From the NCBI GenBank assembly GCA_905614355.1, contig CAJQSN010000013.1, positions 1 through 47,971 of the forward strand: DNA of 47,971 bases. The letters are read 5' to 3'. The position numbers and the translations under genes are program-made. Of the stretch, positions 31,240 to 39,218 are shown piece by piece. The notes beneath the pieces were generated by a model. It was not told the origin of the DNA and did no database searches. It worked only from the letters and a program-made list of their open reading frames with translations. The stretch's first letter is position 1. Each line of letters starts with the position of its first letter. Origin of the DNA: an uncultured Rhodospirillales bacterium (lineage in GTDB: Bacteria > Pseudomonadota > Alphaproteobacteria > Rhodospirillales > UBA2165).

Positions 31240-32847
31240 ATGACATCTAAAAAGCCTAATTTTCTTTTCATCATGACGGATCAGCAGCGAGCGGATCATC
31301 TGAGCTGCTATGGGAATAAAATCTTAAAAACACCTAATATTGATCGAATTGCTGAAAACGGAATAGCCTTTGATCAATTCTTTGTCGCAAATTCTACTTG
31401 CATGCCAAATAGAGCATCCTTGATTACGGGAAGGATGCCATCCGTTAACGGTGTTCTCACAAATGGGCAATCACTGCCAGTTCAATCAAATACATTCGTT
31501 CACTTGCTGCGCCAAGCGGGATATAAGACAGCATTATTCGGGAAATGCCACTTACAAAATGGATACTGGCACAAGATCGATGATTCAAATTATCCTGCCC
31601 CCGCTCCTGGCACAGCCCCACCAGAAGGTTACACGGATGCAAGCCTTAACCTCCGGCGGGGTTCAGATTACGAGTCAGAACGGGGAGATCTTTGGCACGC
31701 AGATCCTCAGAGAAAAATTGAAACACCGTATTATGGATTTGATAATGTTAAATTTTGTAATGGCCACGGTGATGGCGTTCACGGGCATTACACAAACTGG
31801 GCTAGGACACAGCATCCGGACTTTGACTCTTTAATAGGACCTTCTAATGCACACAAAACTGCTAATTATGTGCACCCGCAAGCCTGGCGAACACGTGTAC
31901 CGGAAGAACTTTATTCAACAACTTTCGTTGAACAAATGACAACTCAATTTCTACAAAATCAAACTGAATCAGATGAGCCATTTTTTATCCAATGTTCTTT
32001 TAACGACCCCCATCACCCATTTACACCTCCAGGAACCTTTTGGGGAAAGCATAATCCTGACGACATGCCAATACCAGCTTCACACGGAGCTTTTCATAAC
32101 GCACCCCCTCCCCTTCAAAAGAAACTCCAGGAGGCACTAGAAGCCTCAAAACGCAAGGAAATACGAGTTGAAGCTTTCGCTTGCACAGAACGGGAAGCTC
32201 AGGAAGCTATTGCGCTAACCTACGATATGATAACCATGGTCGATGTAGCCATTGGGCGTTTGTTACAGCGGCTTTTAGACCTTGGACTGGCTGACAATAC
32301 TATCGTGATTTTTACTTCTGATCATGGTGATTTGATGGGCGATCACGGCTTAATGCTAAAGCATTGCTTTCATACCCAAGGAACAATCCAGGTGCCTTTC
32401 ATTTGGTCTGACCCGACAACACCCGAAAACCAAAATTTGCGCACTAATATGCTAGGTGGCACGATTGATATTGCAGCGACGATATTAGGACGTGCAGACT
32501 TACAGCCATATCACGGTATGCAAGGGCAAGATGTCATTTCTTGTTTTAATAAGAATGAACAGCCAAACCGACTAGGTATGGTAATAGAAGAAGACGAGTT
32601 ACCCTTCAACGCAAATTGTGATGTCTTTATGCGAACACGTAGCTTCGTATCCGGTGAATGGCGGATGACTTACTGGCTCGAAGATAAATTTGGTGAACTC
32701 TATAATCGTGCTGAGGACCCGGATGAGATCCATAATCTATGGGATGATCCCGGCATAGCAAAACAAAAAGCCGAGTTAATAGAAATGTGGATGCTAGAAC
32801 GAATGGCGCTTGAAGATATGGCCCCACGCTCAATTTATTGCGCATAA
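31240..32847 (+). CDS. Type I sulfatase (FGly-dependent, Cys type)
   Basis: A 535-residue sulfatase of the alkaline phosphatase superfamily. The sequence FIMTDQQRADHLSCYGN places metal ligand Asp14. The signature Cys54-Met-Pro-Asn-Arg58 is the C-x-P-x-R site converted to formylglycine by a maturase. Asp361-His362 (TSDHGDLMGDHG) are further metal ligands. AAAGGA lies 8 bases before the ATG. There is no signal peptide, so the enzyme is probably cytoplasmic, like choline-sulfatase and phosphonate monoester hydrolase relatives. It shares the strand with an oxygenase and a TauD-like gene, which points to use of an organosulfur compound, unproven. Confidence 0.93.
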   Translation: MTSKKPNFLFIMTDQQRADHLSCYGNKILKTPNIDRIAENGIAFDQFFVANSTCMPNRASLITGRMPSVNGVLTNGQSLPVQSNTFVHLLRQAGYKTALFGKCHLQNGYWHKIDDSNYPAPAPGTAPPEGYTDASLNLRRGSDYESERGDLWHADPQRKIETPYYGFDNVKFCNGHGDGVHGHYTNWARTQHPDFDSLIGPSNAHKTANYVHPQAWRTRVPEELYSTTFVEQMTTQFLQNQTESDEPFFIQCSFNDPHHPFTPPGTFWGKHNPDDMPIPASHGAFHNAPPPLQKKLQEALEASKRKEIRVEAFACTEREAQEAIALTYDMITMVDVAIGRLLQRLLDLGLADNTIVIFTSDHGDLMGDHGLMLKHCFHTQGTIQVPFIWSDPTTPENQNLRTNMLGGTIDIAATILGRADLQPYHGMQGQDVISCFNKNEQPNRLGMVIEEDELPFNANCDVFMRTRSFVSGEWRMTYWLEDKFGELYNRAEDPDEIHNLWDDPGIAKQKAELIEMWMLERMALEDMAPRSIYCA

Positions 32848-32954
32848 ACCTCAATCTAAAATCATGCGAGTAAAAAATCGATTACTTCAGCAAGTATTAT
32901 TATTTAGTGTAAGTTAAATTAGTTCATCAAACATTTCAAAAAGAAAAGGTGTTC

Positions 32955-34067
32955 ATGCAAATGGTTTTATATGCAGATTCTAAATACCCAGTTCGAGAAG
33001 ATGTGGATGCTATACATGCAAAACAACTAGATCAAATAGGAAAACCTGGCACTTGGGGAACAGCGGCCCAACGATTGGCAATCGCCCAAGAAGTCCGCGA
33101 TGCATCGTATGAAGTTGGTCTACAAGAACGTCCAGAAAAGGCTCAACCAAAAAACAATACTAAACTACCGAGCGTTGCGCAGGAAGTGGTCCGAAATTTA
33201 ACAGTTTCTCCAAAGGATTTTCTAGAAGCCTCATATAATAAGGCAAAAAAAAATGGGCTTGGTGATGAAGAATACGTTGAAATTGTTGGAATTGTGTCAC
33301 GCATTACATGTATGGATGTTTTTGCCCGGGGCATCGGGGTCCCCTTGAGGCCATTGCCAGAGGCCAGAGAAGGAGAACCATCACGAGATCGACCAGCAGC
33401 TGCAAAAAAAGAAATGGCGTGGGTTCCAACAATTCCAAATCTTCCTGAGGGTGGTGAGGATGCAAAGGCATTATATGGCGAAGGATATAAAACCTACATC
33501 GTACGGGGCTTGAGTTTGGTGCCTGACGAAGTACGTATGCACCTAGAGCTCGAAGAAACTCAATACCTGCCAATGGAACATATTTTTATTCCAGACTATC
33601 AACACCATGAGGGTTTAACTCGAGCTCAGTGTGAGATCGTTGCAGGGAGAGTATCAGCGCTCAACGAGTGTTTCTTCTGAACTACCGGTCATGCCATGTT
33701 CCTCCGTGAGAGTGGACGCGCAACTAACTTAAAGATTAATTTAGAAGCTTTGATAACACCAACCATAGAAATTGGTGTGCCGGGGGGAAAAAAAATATTA
33801 GACTTTGCAGAAGCTTTGATTGGAACTGATAGGTCAAAACTTGATAAAACGCGTATTAACCTAGCCGATACTATCGGTCCCGCAGCAGTATCTGCAGCTG
33901 CTGCTATAGCAGCAAATTTTTCTAAAAACGATCGTATAGCAAATGGCTGTGGCATTCCAACTGAACCAAAAATGTTAAAAGCTAGTAAAGATATTCGTGC
34001 AAATTTAGGGCTCAATGATTTTCGTTCAGCAGAGAATACTTTTAAACATTTCCCAGAGGAACGATAA
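32955..34067 (+). CDS. AhpD-like (carboxymuconolactone decarboxylase fold) protein with in-frame TGA, probable selenoprotein
   Basis: The frame is open from the ATG at 32955 (AAAGG five bases upstream) to a TGA at 33678-33680, and continues in the same frame to TAA at 34067, giving 370 residues. Around the TGA it reads GLTRAQCEIVAGRVSALNEC, then FF-TGA-TTGHAMFLRESG. With residue 242 as selenocysteine this is C239-x2-U242-x3-H246, exactly the C-x2-C-x3-H redox motif of AhpD. An earlier degenerate helical repeat (DEEYVEIVGIVSRITCMDVF) suggests two CMD-like halves. Sequence after the TGA keeps coding character and no other lesion is present. A SECIS-type hairpin follows. AhpD-like selenoproteins are known from marine metagenome surveys. 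A nonsense mutation is the alternative. Confidence 0.85.
33698..33717 (+). promoter_or_regulatory. Candidate bacterial SECIS hairpin
   Basis: GUUCCUC (33698-33704) pairs with GAG-u-GGAC (33710-33717): three pairs, one bulged U on the 3' side, then four more pairs, closing a loop CGUGA. The loop starts 24 bases after the UGA and has G as its second base. Known bacterial SECIS elements need an apical loop about 16-37 bases after UGA with a G in its first two positions. The element lies inside the coding sequence as expected for bacteria. SelB binding is not shown. Confidence 0.65.
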
Positions 34068-34103
34068 TAACTGAAAAATAAATACTTTGGTAAAGGGGAA
34101 CGC

Positions 34104-35078
34104 ATGGGGAAAATTACAACAGACGTTATTAACACTCAGGATATCAAAGTTGAACAAATAAATACCTACTTAGGAGTACAAGTAACTGGCGTTAATCTTT
34201 CCAGCGGCCTAAATAATGCAAAGAAAATAGAACTCGAGAATAAACTAGCAGAATTTGGAGTGTTAGTTTTTCGTGATCAGCCTATGACTGGCGATCAACT
34301 TTTATCTTTAGGTAAGAAATTTGGTAAACTAGGCGTACACCCTTTCTCACCAAACGATAAAAAAGAACCCTCCTTAATTTTATTTAAAAATGATAAAAAC
34401 AATCCACCATGGAAGACAGATGTCTGGCATTCCGATGAGACCTTTAGAGAGGTTCCTCCGTTTGCGACCATACTTCATGCTCTTGATGTTCCAAAATTTG
34501 GTGGCGATACGATTTTCACGTCAATGACCGCTGCCTATGAAGGACTTAGCGATAAGATGCAACATTTTTTATCGGGACTTGAAGCTTATCATGATTTTAT
34601 AGTCTTCAAGAATGTGTTTGGGGAGACCCCAGAAGGACGCAATAAATTGCAGGAATACGAACGAGACTATCCACCTAGTTTGCATCCGGTTATAGCAAAC
34701 CATCCGATAACGAAAAAAAAACTTATTTTCGTAAATCCGCAATTTACAGTTCGAATAAAGGGGATGGACGACACAGAAAGTCAGCAACTACTAAACCAAC
34801 TCTACGACCTTACTAAAATCCCTGAATATCAATATCGTCATCACTGGACAAACAACACTTTGGTAATCTGGGACAACCGATCAACCCAACATTATGCAGT
34901 CCATGATTATTTTCCTAAGAAACGTTACATGCAAAGAGTTACTATTAGTGGACATGAAGCACCTCAAAATGCGTTTACCAGAGCAGATGTTGAACATGTG
35001 AGAAACCGTAAAATAAGGACCCCCTCTGAATTACTAGCCTTACATGGCGGTCACATGCCAAAAAAAGTCAAAAGTTAG
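34104..35078 (+). CDS. TauD/TfdA family Fe(II)/2-oxoglutarate dioxygenase
   Basis: A 324-residue cytoplasmic dioxygenase of the taurine/2,4-D dioxygenase family. The facial triad is His109 and Asp111 (DVWHSDETFREVPP) with His263 (DNRSTQHYAVHDY), and the 2OG-binding Arg is Arg274 or Arg278 (KKRYMQRVTI). The N-terminus GVQVTGVNLSSGL and the segment VFRDQPMTGDQLLSLGKKFG are standard. AAGGGG precedes the ATG. It lies 36 bases after the AhpD-like gene and may be in the same transcript. With the sulfatase, a role in sulfonate or sulfate-ester use is plausible but inferred. Confidence 0.92.
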   Translation: MGKITTDVINTQDIKVEQINTYLGVQVTGVNLSSGLNNAKKIELENKLAEFGVLVFRDQPMTGDQLLSLGKKFGKLGVHPFSPNDKKEPSLILFKNDKNNPPWKTDVWHSDETFREVPPFATILHALDVPKFGGDTIFTSMTAAYEGLSDKMQHFLSGLEAYHDFIVFKNVFGETPEGRNKLQEYERDYPPSLHPVIANHPITKKKLIFVNPQFTVRIKGMDDTESQQLLNQLYDLTKIPEYQYRHHWTNNTLVIWDNRSTQHYAVHDYFPKKRYMQRVTISGHEAPQNAFTRADVEHVRNRKIRTPSELLALHGGHMPKKVKS

Positions 35079-35414
35079 AGCCTTGAGTTGAAAATCATTA
35101 GAAAGAAAATAATAATTTGGTCAAGAATTTTCTAGAACCTCTAGCGTATATTGCGTGGTATATTGCGGCATGGTCAGATGAGCTTAATAATCAGATTATA
35201 GGGCTTCCAATGGAACATATCAGAAGTTACTAAATATAAATGTTCAAATAAAATTTTTGGAGTGCTATCCTGGACCTTCTATAGCCATTTACCAAAACAA
35301 TTCAGCTTTGAAATTAAGATCATTAGATCAGCGCAGCCCATTTTTAAAAGTGTTTGGCGAACGAGAAACAATTAGGCAAAGTAAACTCAATATTGAACTA
35401 TTGGGAAATCAACA
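35079..35414. other. Gap with unassigned open frames
   Basis: Two open stretches look partly coding: codons from TTG 35117 to TAA at 35233 (LEPLAYIAWYIAAWSDELNN is part) and a frame running through 35257-35472 into the next gene. Neither has an ATG with a ribosome site or a recognisable motif. They may be remnants of a lost gene. No hairpin terminator was found. Confidence 0.3.
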
Positions 35415-35879
35415 ATGTCTAAATCATATGTCGGCGGGTGTCTCTGTGGTGCATTACGCTATGAATTTATAACAGAACCAACGACTGTCTACATCTGCCA
35501 CTGCACGGAATGTCAAAAAGTTTCAGCGAGTGCCTTTGGTGTGTCAGTGAGAGTAAGCGCTGAGAGTTTTAATATAACTCAAGGTGAGGATAAATCGATT
35601 GAAACAGTGGCTGATAGCGGAAGGACTAAAACTGGATTTTTCTGCCCCGAATGTGGCATTAGAATTGTCAATAAACCAAATTCAGGTGATTTAGTTGTAA
35701 TTAAGGCAGGTACCCTAGATAATCCAAATTTATTCAGGCCAATTGCTCATATCTGGACACAAAGTGCACAAAGCTGGTTCCCCTTTGCAGACGGATTACC
35801 TAAATTCAAAAAAGCACCAGAAGATGTCAAAGAATTAAATAAGCTTTGGTCAAATAATATTTTAAAGGTTAACCAATAA
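35415..35879 (+). CDS. GFA family zinc protein (glutathione-dependent formaldehyde-activating-like)
   Basis: A 154-residue CENP-V/GFA domain protein. The zinc-site cysteines are Cys9/Cys11 (GGCLCGALRY), Cys28/30/33 (ICHCTECQK) and Cys77/80 (FFCPECGIRI), all in place. The IKAGTLDNPNLFRPIAHIWT segment is conserved in the family. Despite the family name, most members have no proven formaldehyde activity. Its stop overlaps the start of a 53-residue membrane protein by one base. Confidence 0.92.
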   Translation: MSKSYVGGCLCGALRYEFITEPTTVYICHCTECQKVSASAFGVSVRVSAESFNITQGEDKSIETVADSGRTKTGFFCPECGIRIVNKPNSGDLVVIKAGTLDNPNLFRPIAHIWTQSAQSWFPFADGLPKFKKAPEDVKELNKLWSNNILKVNQ

Positions 35880-36040
35880 TGAGGTTCATTAAACGAATTT
35901 TTTATGCTTTATGTTTGTTACTAGTAGGCTGGCTATTTAATTTTATTTTTAATACCCAGTTTGTGCTAGGTGTCGTTTCCGGATGGTTAATGAAAGAAGG
36001 GTATGACAATATAGCGCGAGTTTTATTGAACTTAATATAA
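35879..36040 (+). CDS. Small membrane protein, 53 residues
   Basis: The ATG shares its A with the TAA of the GFA gene, with AAAGG about 10 bases upstream, so it is translationally coupled. It begins MRFIKRIFYALCLLLVGWLF, a positively charged start followed by a hydrophobic segment, then FNFIFNTQFVLGVVSGWLM and a polar end. One or two membrane helices are likely, N-terminus in the cytoplasm. No family is recognised. It falls below the usual 60-codon cut and would be missed by simple gene finding. Confidence 0.65.
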   Translation: MRFIKRIFYALCLLLVGWLFNFIFNTQFVLGVVSGWLMKEGYDNIARVLLNLI

Positions 36041-36566
36041 ATTTGAAATTATGGTTGGTGGCCTTTAGAACTCACAGCTATCAAGATTTAGCAAAATTTT
36101 AAGCCTAATCTTCCTAGCACGACCCTTAGGGTTGATTATCTACTGATTGGGATAAGTGTTGAATCTAGCGTGAAATAGCCTGGCATCACCGAATATAAAA
36201 AGGCCATATGATATATCTTCAAGTTATAACAAAACCAAAAAACTATTAATCGATTAATCCGTCGAAGGTGAACTAGAGTTATTTTTCTAAAGCACACCAA
36301 ATCCTTCAAACACAACAACACGAGCAATAATAACGTGTCCATGATTTTAGCGTCATTCAAAAAAAATCGATGGTAGTTGGGAAGTAGCTTGAATATAGCT
36401 ATGTCACAACAGTTTCCAAGAACACAAGAGGTAATACCCTTTTACGCATTAGAGTAACAAACCCGGTTCATAAAAACACCCAGCTATGTTTTTTTTGATC
36501 TTTGTTAGACTTTATAACGCGGGTAGACGTAAAGCAGTCCATTTGCTAGTTTTAAAGGGATCCTTA
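36041..36566. other. Gap at the start of the low-density region
   Basis: AT-rich DNA of 525 bases. A GAAGTAGCTTGAATATAGC stretch at 36380 resembles the core of the dispersed E/C repeat in minus orientation but the flanks do not match well. A minus-strand hydrophobic frame at 36136-36360 has no ribosome site and is not called. Nothing else is supported. Confidence 0.3.
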
Positions 36567-36710
36567 TCAAAAATAATCTTCAAGTGGTTTATTATCAATA
36601 ACTGGTTGACCATTAATATCCCGAGTTTTGTTTGATAAGTTTTTTGTATTTTCTAGCCCTAAATAATTAACATTATAATTCAAAAATTCTTCTTTTTTTA
36701 AAGCAGTCAT
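36567..36710 (-). CDS. Small soluble protein, 47 residues
   Basis: An ATG at 36710 with GGAG six bases upstream starts a 47-codon frame (MTALKKEEFLNYNVNYLGLE..., ending LEDYF). An upstream ATG four codons earlier contains that GGAG and is less likely. Composition is polar, rich in Asn, Lys, Asp and Glu, with no Cys and no membrane segment. I do not recognise it. The clear ribosome site and coding-like codons favour a real gene. Confidence 0.5.
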   Translation of the reverse strand: MTALKKEEFLNYNVNYLGLENTKNLSNKTRDINGQPVIDNKPLEDYF

Positions 36711-36910
36711 GGCACGCTCCATCGTTCAAAAGATAAGCTCTAACGTTATATAGACTTATTAAAATTTAGCGCTAGATAAACCTTAAGAGGACTGCCATGC
36801 ATTTTTTGATTGGCTAGTATTATATTTATGTAAAGTATTGCAGCAATATTCCAAACGCAATTTTTAGCCACCTTAGACTAAAATAAATTTTTCAGGTGTC
36901 CCTCTTTTAA
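36711..36910. other. Gap of 200 bases
   Basis: No gene or RNA found. AAGAGGACTGCCATGC near 36785 looks like a ribosome site with a start, but the frame closes after six codons. Confidence 0.3.
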
Positions 36911-37351
36911 TTAATTAGAATGTGGAAAAATTTTATTCATAACAGCTGCAGATGGACCTAGAGATGTTAACGCAAACCATTCTTTTTTCGTTAAGGCTAG
37001 AGCTTTATCAATCAGCAAAAAGATACCATCAGTACGTTCGGTATTCGAACGGTTTCGTTTTAATTGACGTTTACAGTCTGCAACCATCTTGTTGATTTTC
37101 TGGTTCTCGTTTAAGGGCGTAACTTTACTTCTTGACGCTTCTATTCTGAGCATATTAAAAAATTTATAATTATTCTTGCCATTGGATGAAAATTTACAGT
37201 TTTTTTGTATTGTGTCTCTCGCCCGACTAATATTGTCCATAGTTTGAAACATCATTTCTAATATTGGCATACTGGTTATTTTTTTAGCACTAACAGGATG
37301 GAACGCCAATATTAACGTAATGCTTATAACAGTTGCAGTTAAATTTTCCAT
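36911..37351 (-). CDS. Secreted hypothetical protein with signal peptide
   Basis: A 146-residue protein that begins MENLTATVISITLILAFHPV followed by SA and KK, a signal peptide with probable cleavage after residue 22. The mature part is basic, with two Cys (NCKFSS and ADCKRQ) that could form a disulfide in the periplasm. AGGA lies about 10 bases before the ATG. The sequence between the Cys residues has several helical heptads. No domain is recognised. Confidence 0.6.
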   Translation of the reverse strand: MENLTATVISITLILAFHPVSAKKITSMPILEMMFQTMDNISRARDTIQKNCKFSSNGKNNYKFFNMLRIEASRSKVTPLNENQKINKMVADCKRQLKRNRSNTERTDGIFLLIDKALALTKKEWFALTSLGPSAAVMNKIFPHSN

Positions 37352-37365
37352 CCTATGATCCTACT

Positions 37366-37420
37366 CGAAAGCTACTTCTCAAGCAATTCATTAAGGGCTA
37401 TTTTCTGGATCTGCTATTTT
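37366..37420 (+). repeat. Dispersed repeat E/C, copy 1 (partial)
   Basis: The core AAAGCTACTTCTCAAGCAAT then TCATTAAGGGCTATT is shared with 40013-40055 and, in reverse orientation, with 40838-40900 and 47801-47860. Only the core is conserved in this copy. It lies just upstream of the minus-strand secreted protein gene. Confidence 0.6.
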
Positions 37421-37489
37421 CTGCATAACGAGGGGTATGGGCGTAACACTAAAAACATAGTGGTATAAAATCTAACTTTTGTTTGTTGT

Positions 37490-37744
37490 TTAAAACCTTT
37501 TTGAATTAAAGAATTTTTCTCCAAGTGGACTTATCGGTTCAGCTGGTTTCAAATTATTTACTACTAATTTTTCTGCCGCGAAAAGCAATTCTGAGCCTAT
37601 GCCACGACGTCGAAATCTGGGATTAACAAATATATATTCTAGGATCTCCTCATCTACATTAAAGCATGCGTAACCTATCGTAGTATTTTTATTATTAATA
37701 ATAACCGTATCATTATTTAGAATTTTCAGTTCTAGTGTATCCAT
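37490..37744 (-). CDS. Short GNAT-fold acetyltransferase-like protein
   Basis: An 84-residue protein with the GNAT core IGYACFNVDEEILEYIFVNP, then RFRRRGIGSELL, the acetyl-CoA pyrophosphate loop (R-x-x-G-x-G pattern). Full GNAT domains are about 140 residues, so this is a minimal form, and its end PAEPISPLGEKFF matches other short members of this type. The acceptor is unknown. It stands alone. Confidence 0.75.
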   Translation of the reverse strand: MDTLELKILNNDTVIINNKNTTIGYACFNVDEEILEYIFVNPRFRRRGIGSELLFAAEKLVVNNLKPAEPISPLGEKFFNSKRF

Positions 37745-38096
37745 CTCACCTAGTCTCCAATCTAAATACTTGTTGTACGATTGATTAAGGAAAATGGATG
37801 TTTTTTTATCCAGTTCCTAACCGAATCTACCACGCCCTTCCACATTTACTACCGTCTAAACAGGATCTAATAAACTGTATGGATATCAGTGGTTAAAATG
37901 TGTGGCACCTGAGAAGTGATGGCCCCTCAGCTCCTCAGTCGCGTTGTAGCCTTAAGCTAATACAATCTTGGTCTGAGATTCAAACTCGATACCTTTGCTT
38001 TCCAATAAGTAAACTTGCGTTTAAAACTTCAACTTACTAGTCTCGTTTTGTCTTCAGCTACATCGTCAACAATATGAAGCAGTTTATCCCCACTGG
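37745..38096. repeat. Upstream arm of dispersed repeat D, copy 1
   Basis: A 350-base gap. From about 37965 the sequence aligns with 43960-44090 (shared pieces include TTTAAAACTT, TCGTCAACAA, TTTA-CCCC and GGTTCCAATTA). The first 200 bases show no gene. The function of this arm is unknown; the 3' end carries the promoter listed separately. Confidence 0.6.
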
Positions 38097-38125
38097 TTCC
38101 AATTAAATTCTAAATCATATAGTAT
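38097..38125 (+). promoter_or_regulatory. Repeat-D promoter, copy 1
   Basis: TTCCAA, 17 bases, TAGTAT. The same layout occurs at 40146 and 44088 with conserved surroundings (GGTTCCAATT-R-R-ATT and ARATC). It would start a transcript about 25 bases before the ATG at 38159, which has GGGAG nine bases upstream. Confidence 0.6.
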
Positions 38126-38158
38126 CCTTAGATTAATTTGAGGATGGGAGTAGTATAT

Positions 38159-38503
38159 ATGGTTAAAGAAGGTGATTTTGTGATCCGAAGACCCGACACA
38201 GTATGGAAACCCGAAGGTTTTTTATGACACCCCTTATCGTTCGGTCAGGTGATCGAATTCATTAAATGCGATCATGAGACACGACCAACCGCAACAGACC
38301 GCCCCGCCGAATGGATGGAAATTGCGATCCGCCCTTTTGATAATCGTATGGCCCCCGATGGCGCATGGGTTCAATGGGTCGAAAAAGAGTGCATCGTGAT
38401 AAGACCGTGGGTGTATTGCTTACTTGGATTGTTTTGGCCGTTGTTGAGGCTCGTCTACACGAAACCTCTGCAGGGGCAGCGCACGGAATATAAATTGTTT
38501 TAG
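38159..38503 (+). pseudogene. Small protein gene with in-frame TGA
   Basis: From the ATG at 38159 the frame reads MVKEGDFVIRRPDTVWKPEG-FL and hits TGA at 38225-38227. It then continues in the same frame for 91 codons (HPLSFGQVIEFIKCDHETRP ... WVYCLLGLFWPLLRLVY) to TAG. Both parts look coding: a soluble N-terminal part and a C-terminal membrane segment. A TGG-to-TGA change is the simplest reading. No Cys motif surrounds the TGA and the following hairpin lacks the SECIS features, so recoding is unlikely. Alternatively translation restarts at the GTG at 38249. Confidence 0.55.
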
Positions 38504-38544
38504 TGGCGACATCATTAACTTAGGGATTCTGACCAGTCAAAAAA

Positions 38545-38615
38545 CTACCTTTTCGAGTATAATAGACAGCAGCATGGGTTGACTATTGAAGATGGCAACA
38601 CAACTAATTATAGAA
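38545..38615 (+). promoter_or_regulatory. Repeat-F promoter-like box, copy 1
   Basis: GGTTGACT at 38577-38584 is followed after 14 bases by CACAA and then TAATTATAG. The same spacing (TTGACY-N14-CACAA) is found at 40615 and 47641, and TTTCGAGTATMAT precedes it here and in copy 2. With an 18-base spacer the -10 would be ACTAAT. It lies about 35 bases upstream of the ribosome site GGAG of the next ORF. Confidence 0.55.
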
Positions 38616-38649
38616 CGTTTTAGTGTGTTCTTATTATAGGAGAACGCCT

Positions 38650-38890
38650 ATGAAACGCATCTTTCTCCTTGATTGGCCAAGATCTGCCCCAAGCCATATT
38701 AGCTCATTTACTCTGCTTTATATCCTGCCATTTAACACTCTTGATTGTGAATGGTGTCAGTAGATCTAACTTCATGACCACCATTCGCTTCTCAATCTTA
38801 ACCAACTTGCCGCAGGTTGTCCTCAGCCTAAATGCTGCTGTAAATGGTATCTGTTTTTATGAATTTTTTATATGCCGATTAGTGCTTTAA
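38650..38890 (+). pseudogene. Small hydrophobic protein, probably frameshifted
   Basis: A strong TATAGGAG lies 7 bases before the ATG at 38650 (MKRIFLLDWPRS...), which ends after 38 codons. From 38669 the +1 frame gives 73 codons of a membrane-like protein (LIGQDLPQAILAHLLCFI ... FYEFFICRLVL). Joining MKRIFL to this second frame gives a plausible short membrane protein, so one base was probably lost or gained near 38665. No family is known. Confidence 0.4.
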
Positions 38891-38941
38891 CGATATTTTA
38901 CTTAACACTTAGTTGCATAGCTGGGTTGCCCATTTAACACT
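38870..38941 (+). promoter_or_regulatory. TTGCAT-GGGTTG box, copy 1
   Basis: TTGCATAGCTGGGTTG at 38913-38928 is followed by AACACT after a 17-base spacer from TTGCAT. The same box lies at 42115, 43632 and 44905. Here it is placed 38 bases upstream of a small membrane-protein ATG, which fits a promoter or a 5' leader element. Confidence 0.5.
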
Positions 38942-38978
38942 AGCCGCAAATTCTCAACAGGCATATACCGGTCGCATT

Positions 38979-39218
38979 ATGAACCTTTTTAAAGATAACT
39001 TAACTTGGTATTTAAAGTGGGCCAGCACTGCAGCGCTGATTAGTGGTATGCTCTTGACTGCCTTAAATGTCTACCCATTGAATATGTACCTCTCGCTCTC
39101 AGGCGTCGTGGGGTGGCTCGCTGTTGGCTTTCTATGGCACGATCGAAGTGTAATTGTTCTAAACACTGTTGGTACTACTATTTATGTCGGCGGAATTATT
39201 TCCACCTTAATCGACTAA
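38979..39218 (+). CDS. Small membrane protein, about 79 residues, three hydrophobic segments
   Basis: From the ATG at 38979 it reads MNLFKDNLTWYLKWASTAAL with hydrophobic segments at about 15-30, 37-50 and 57-77, ending IISTLID. The frame is open upstream to a TTG at 38913, but that codon lies within the TTGCAT box, so the inner ATG is preferred. The D-N-L-T-W-Y-x-K-W opening is a pattern I associate with short membrane proteins of marine bacteria and phages; no function is known. Ribosome site is weak. Confidence 0.65.
   Translation: MNLFKDNLTWYLKWASTAALISGMLLTALNVYPLNMYLSLSGVVGWLAVGFLWHDRSVIVLNTVGTTIYVGGIISTLID

Noticed and set aside
35257-35472. 71-codon frame overlapping the GFA gene
   Set aside because: TTG start without ribosome site, overlaps the well-supported GFA start in another frame.
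33678-38227. Reassignment of TGA to Trp in this organism
   Set aside because: Trp is TGG at conserved places in all nuo genes, TGA is used as a stop (for example nuoD and the HisF-like gene), and the AhpD position is Cys in the family, not Trp.
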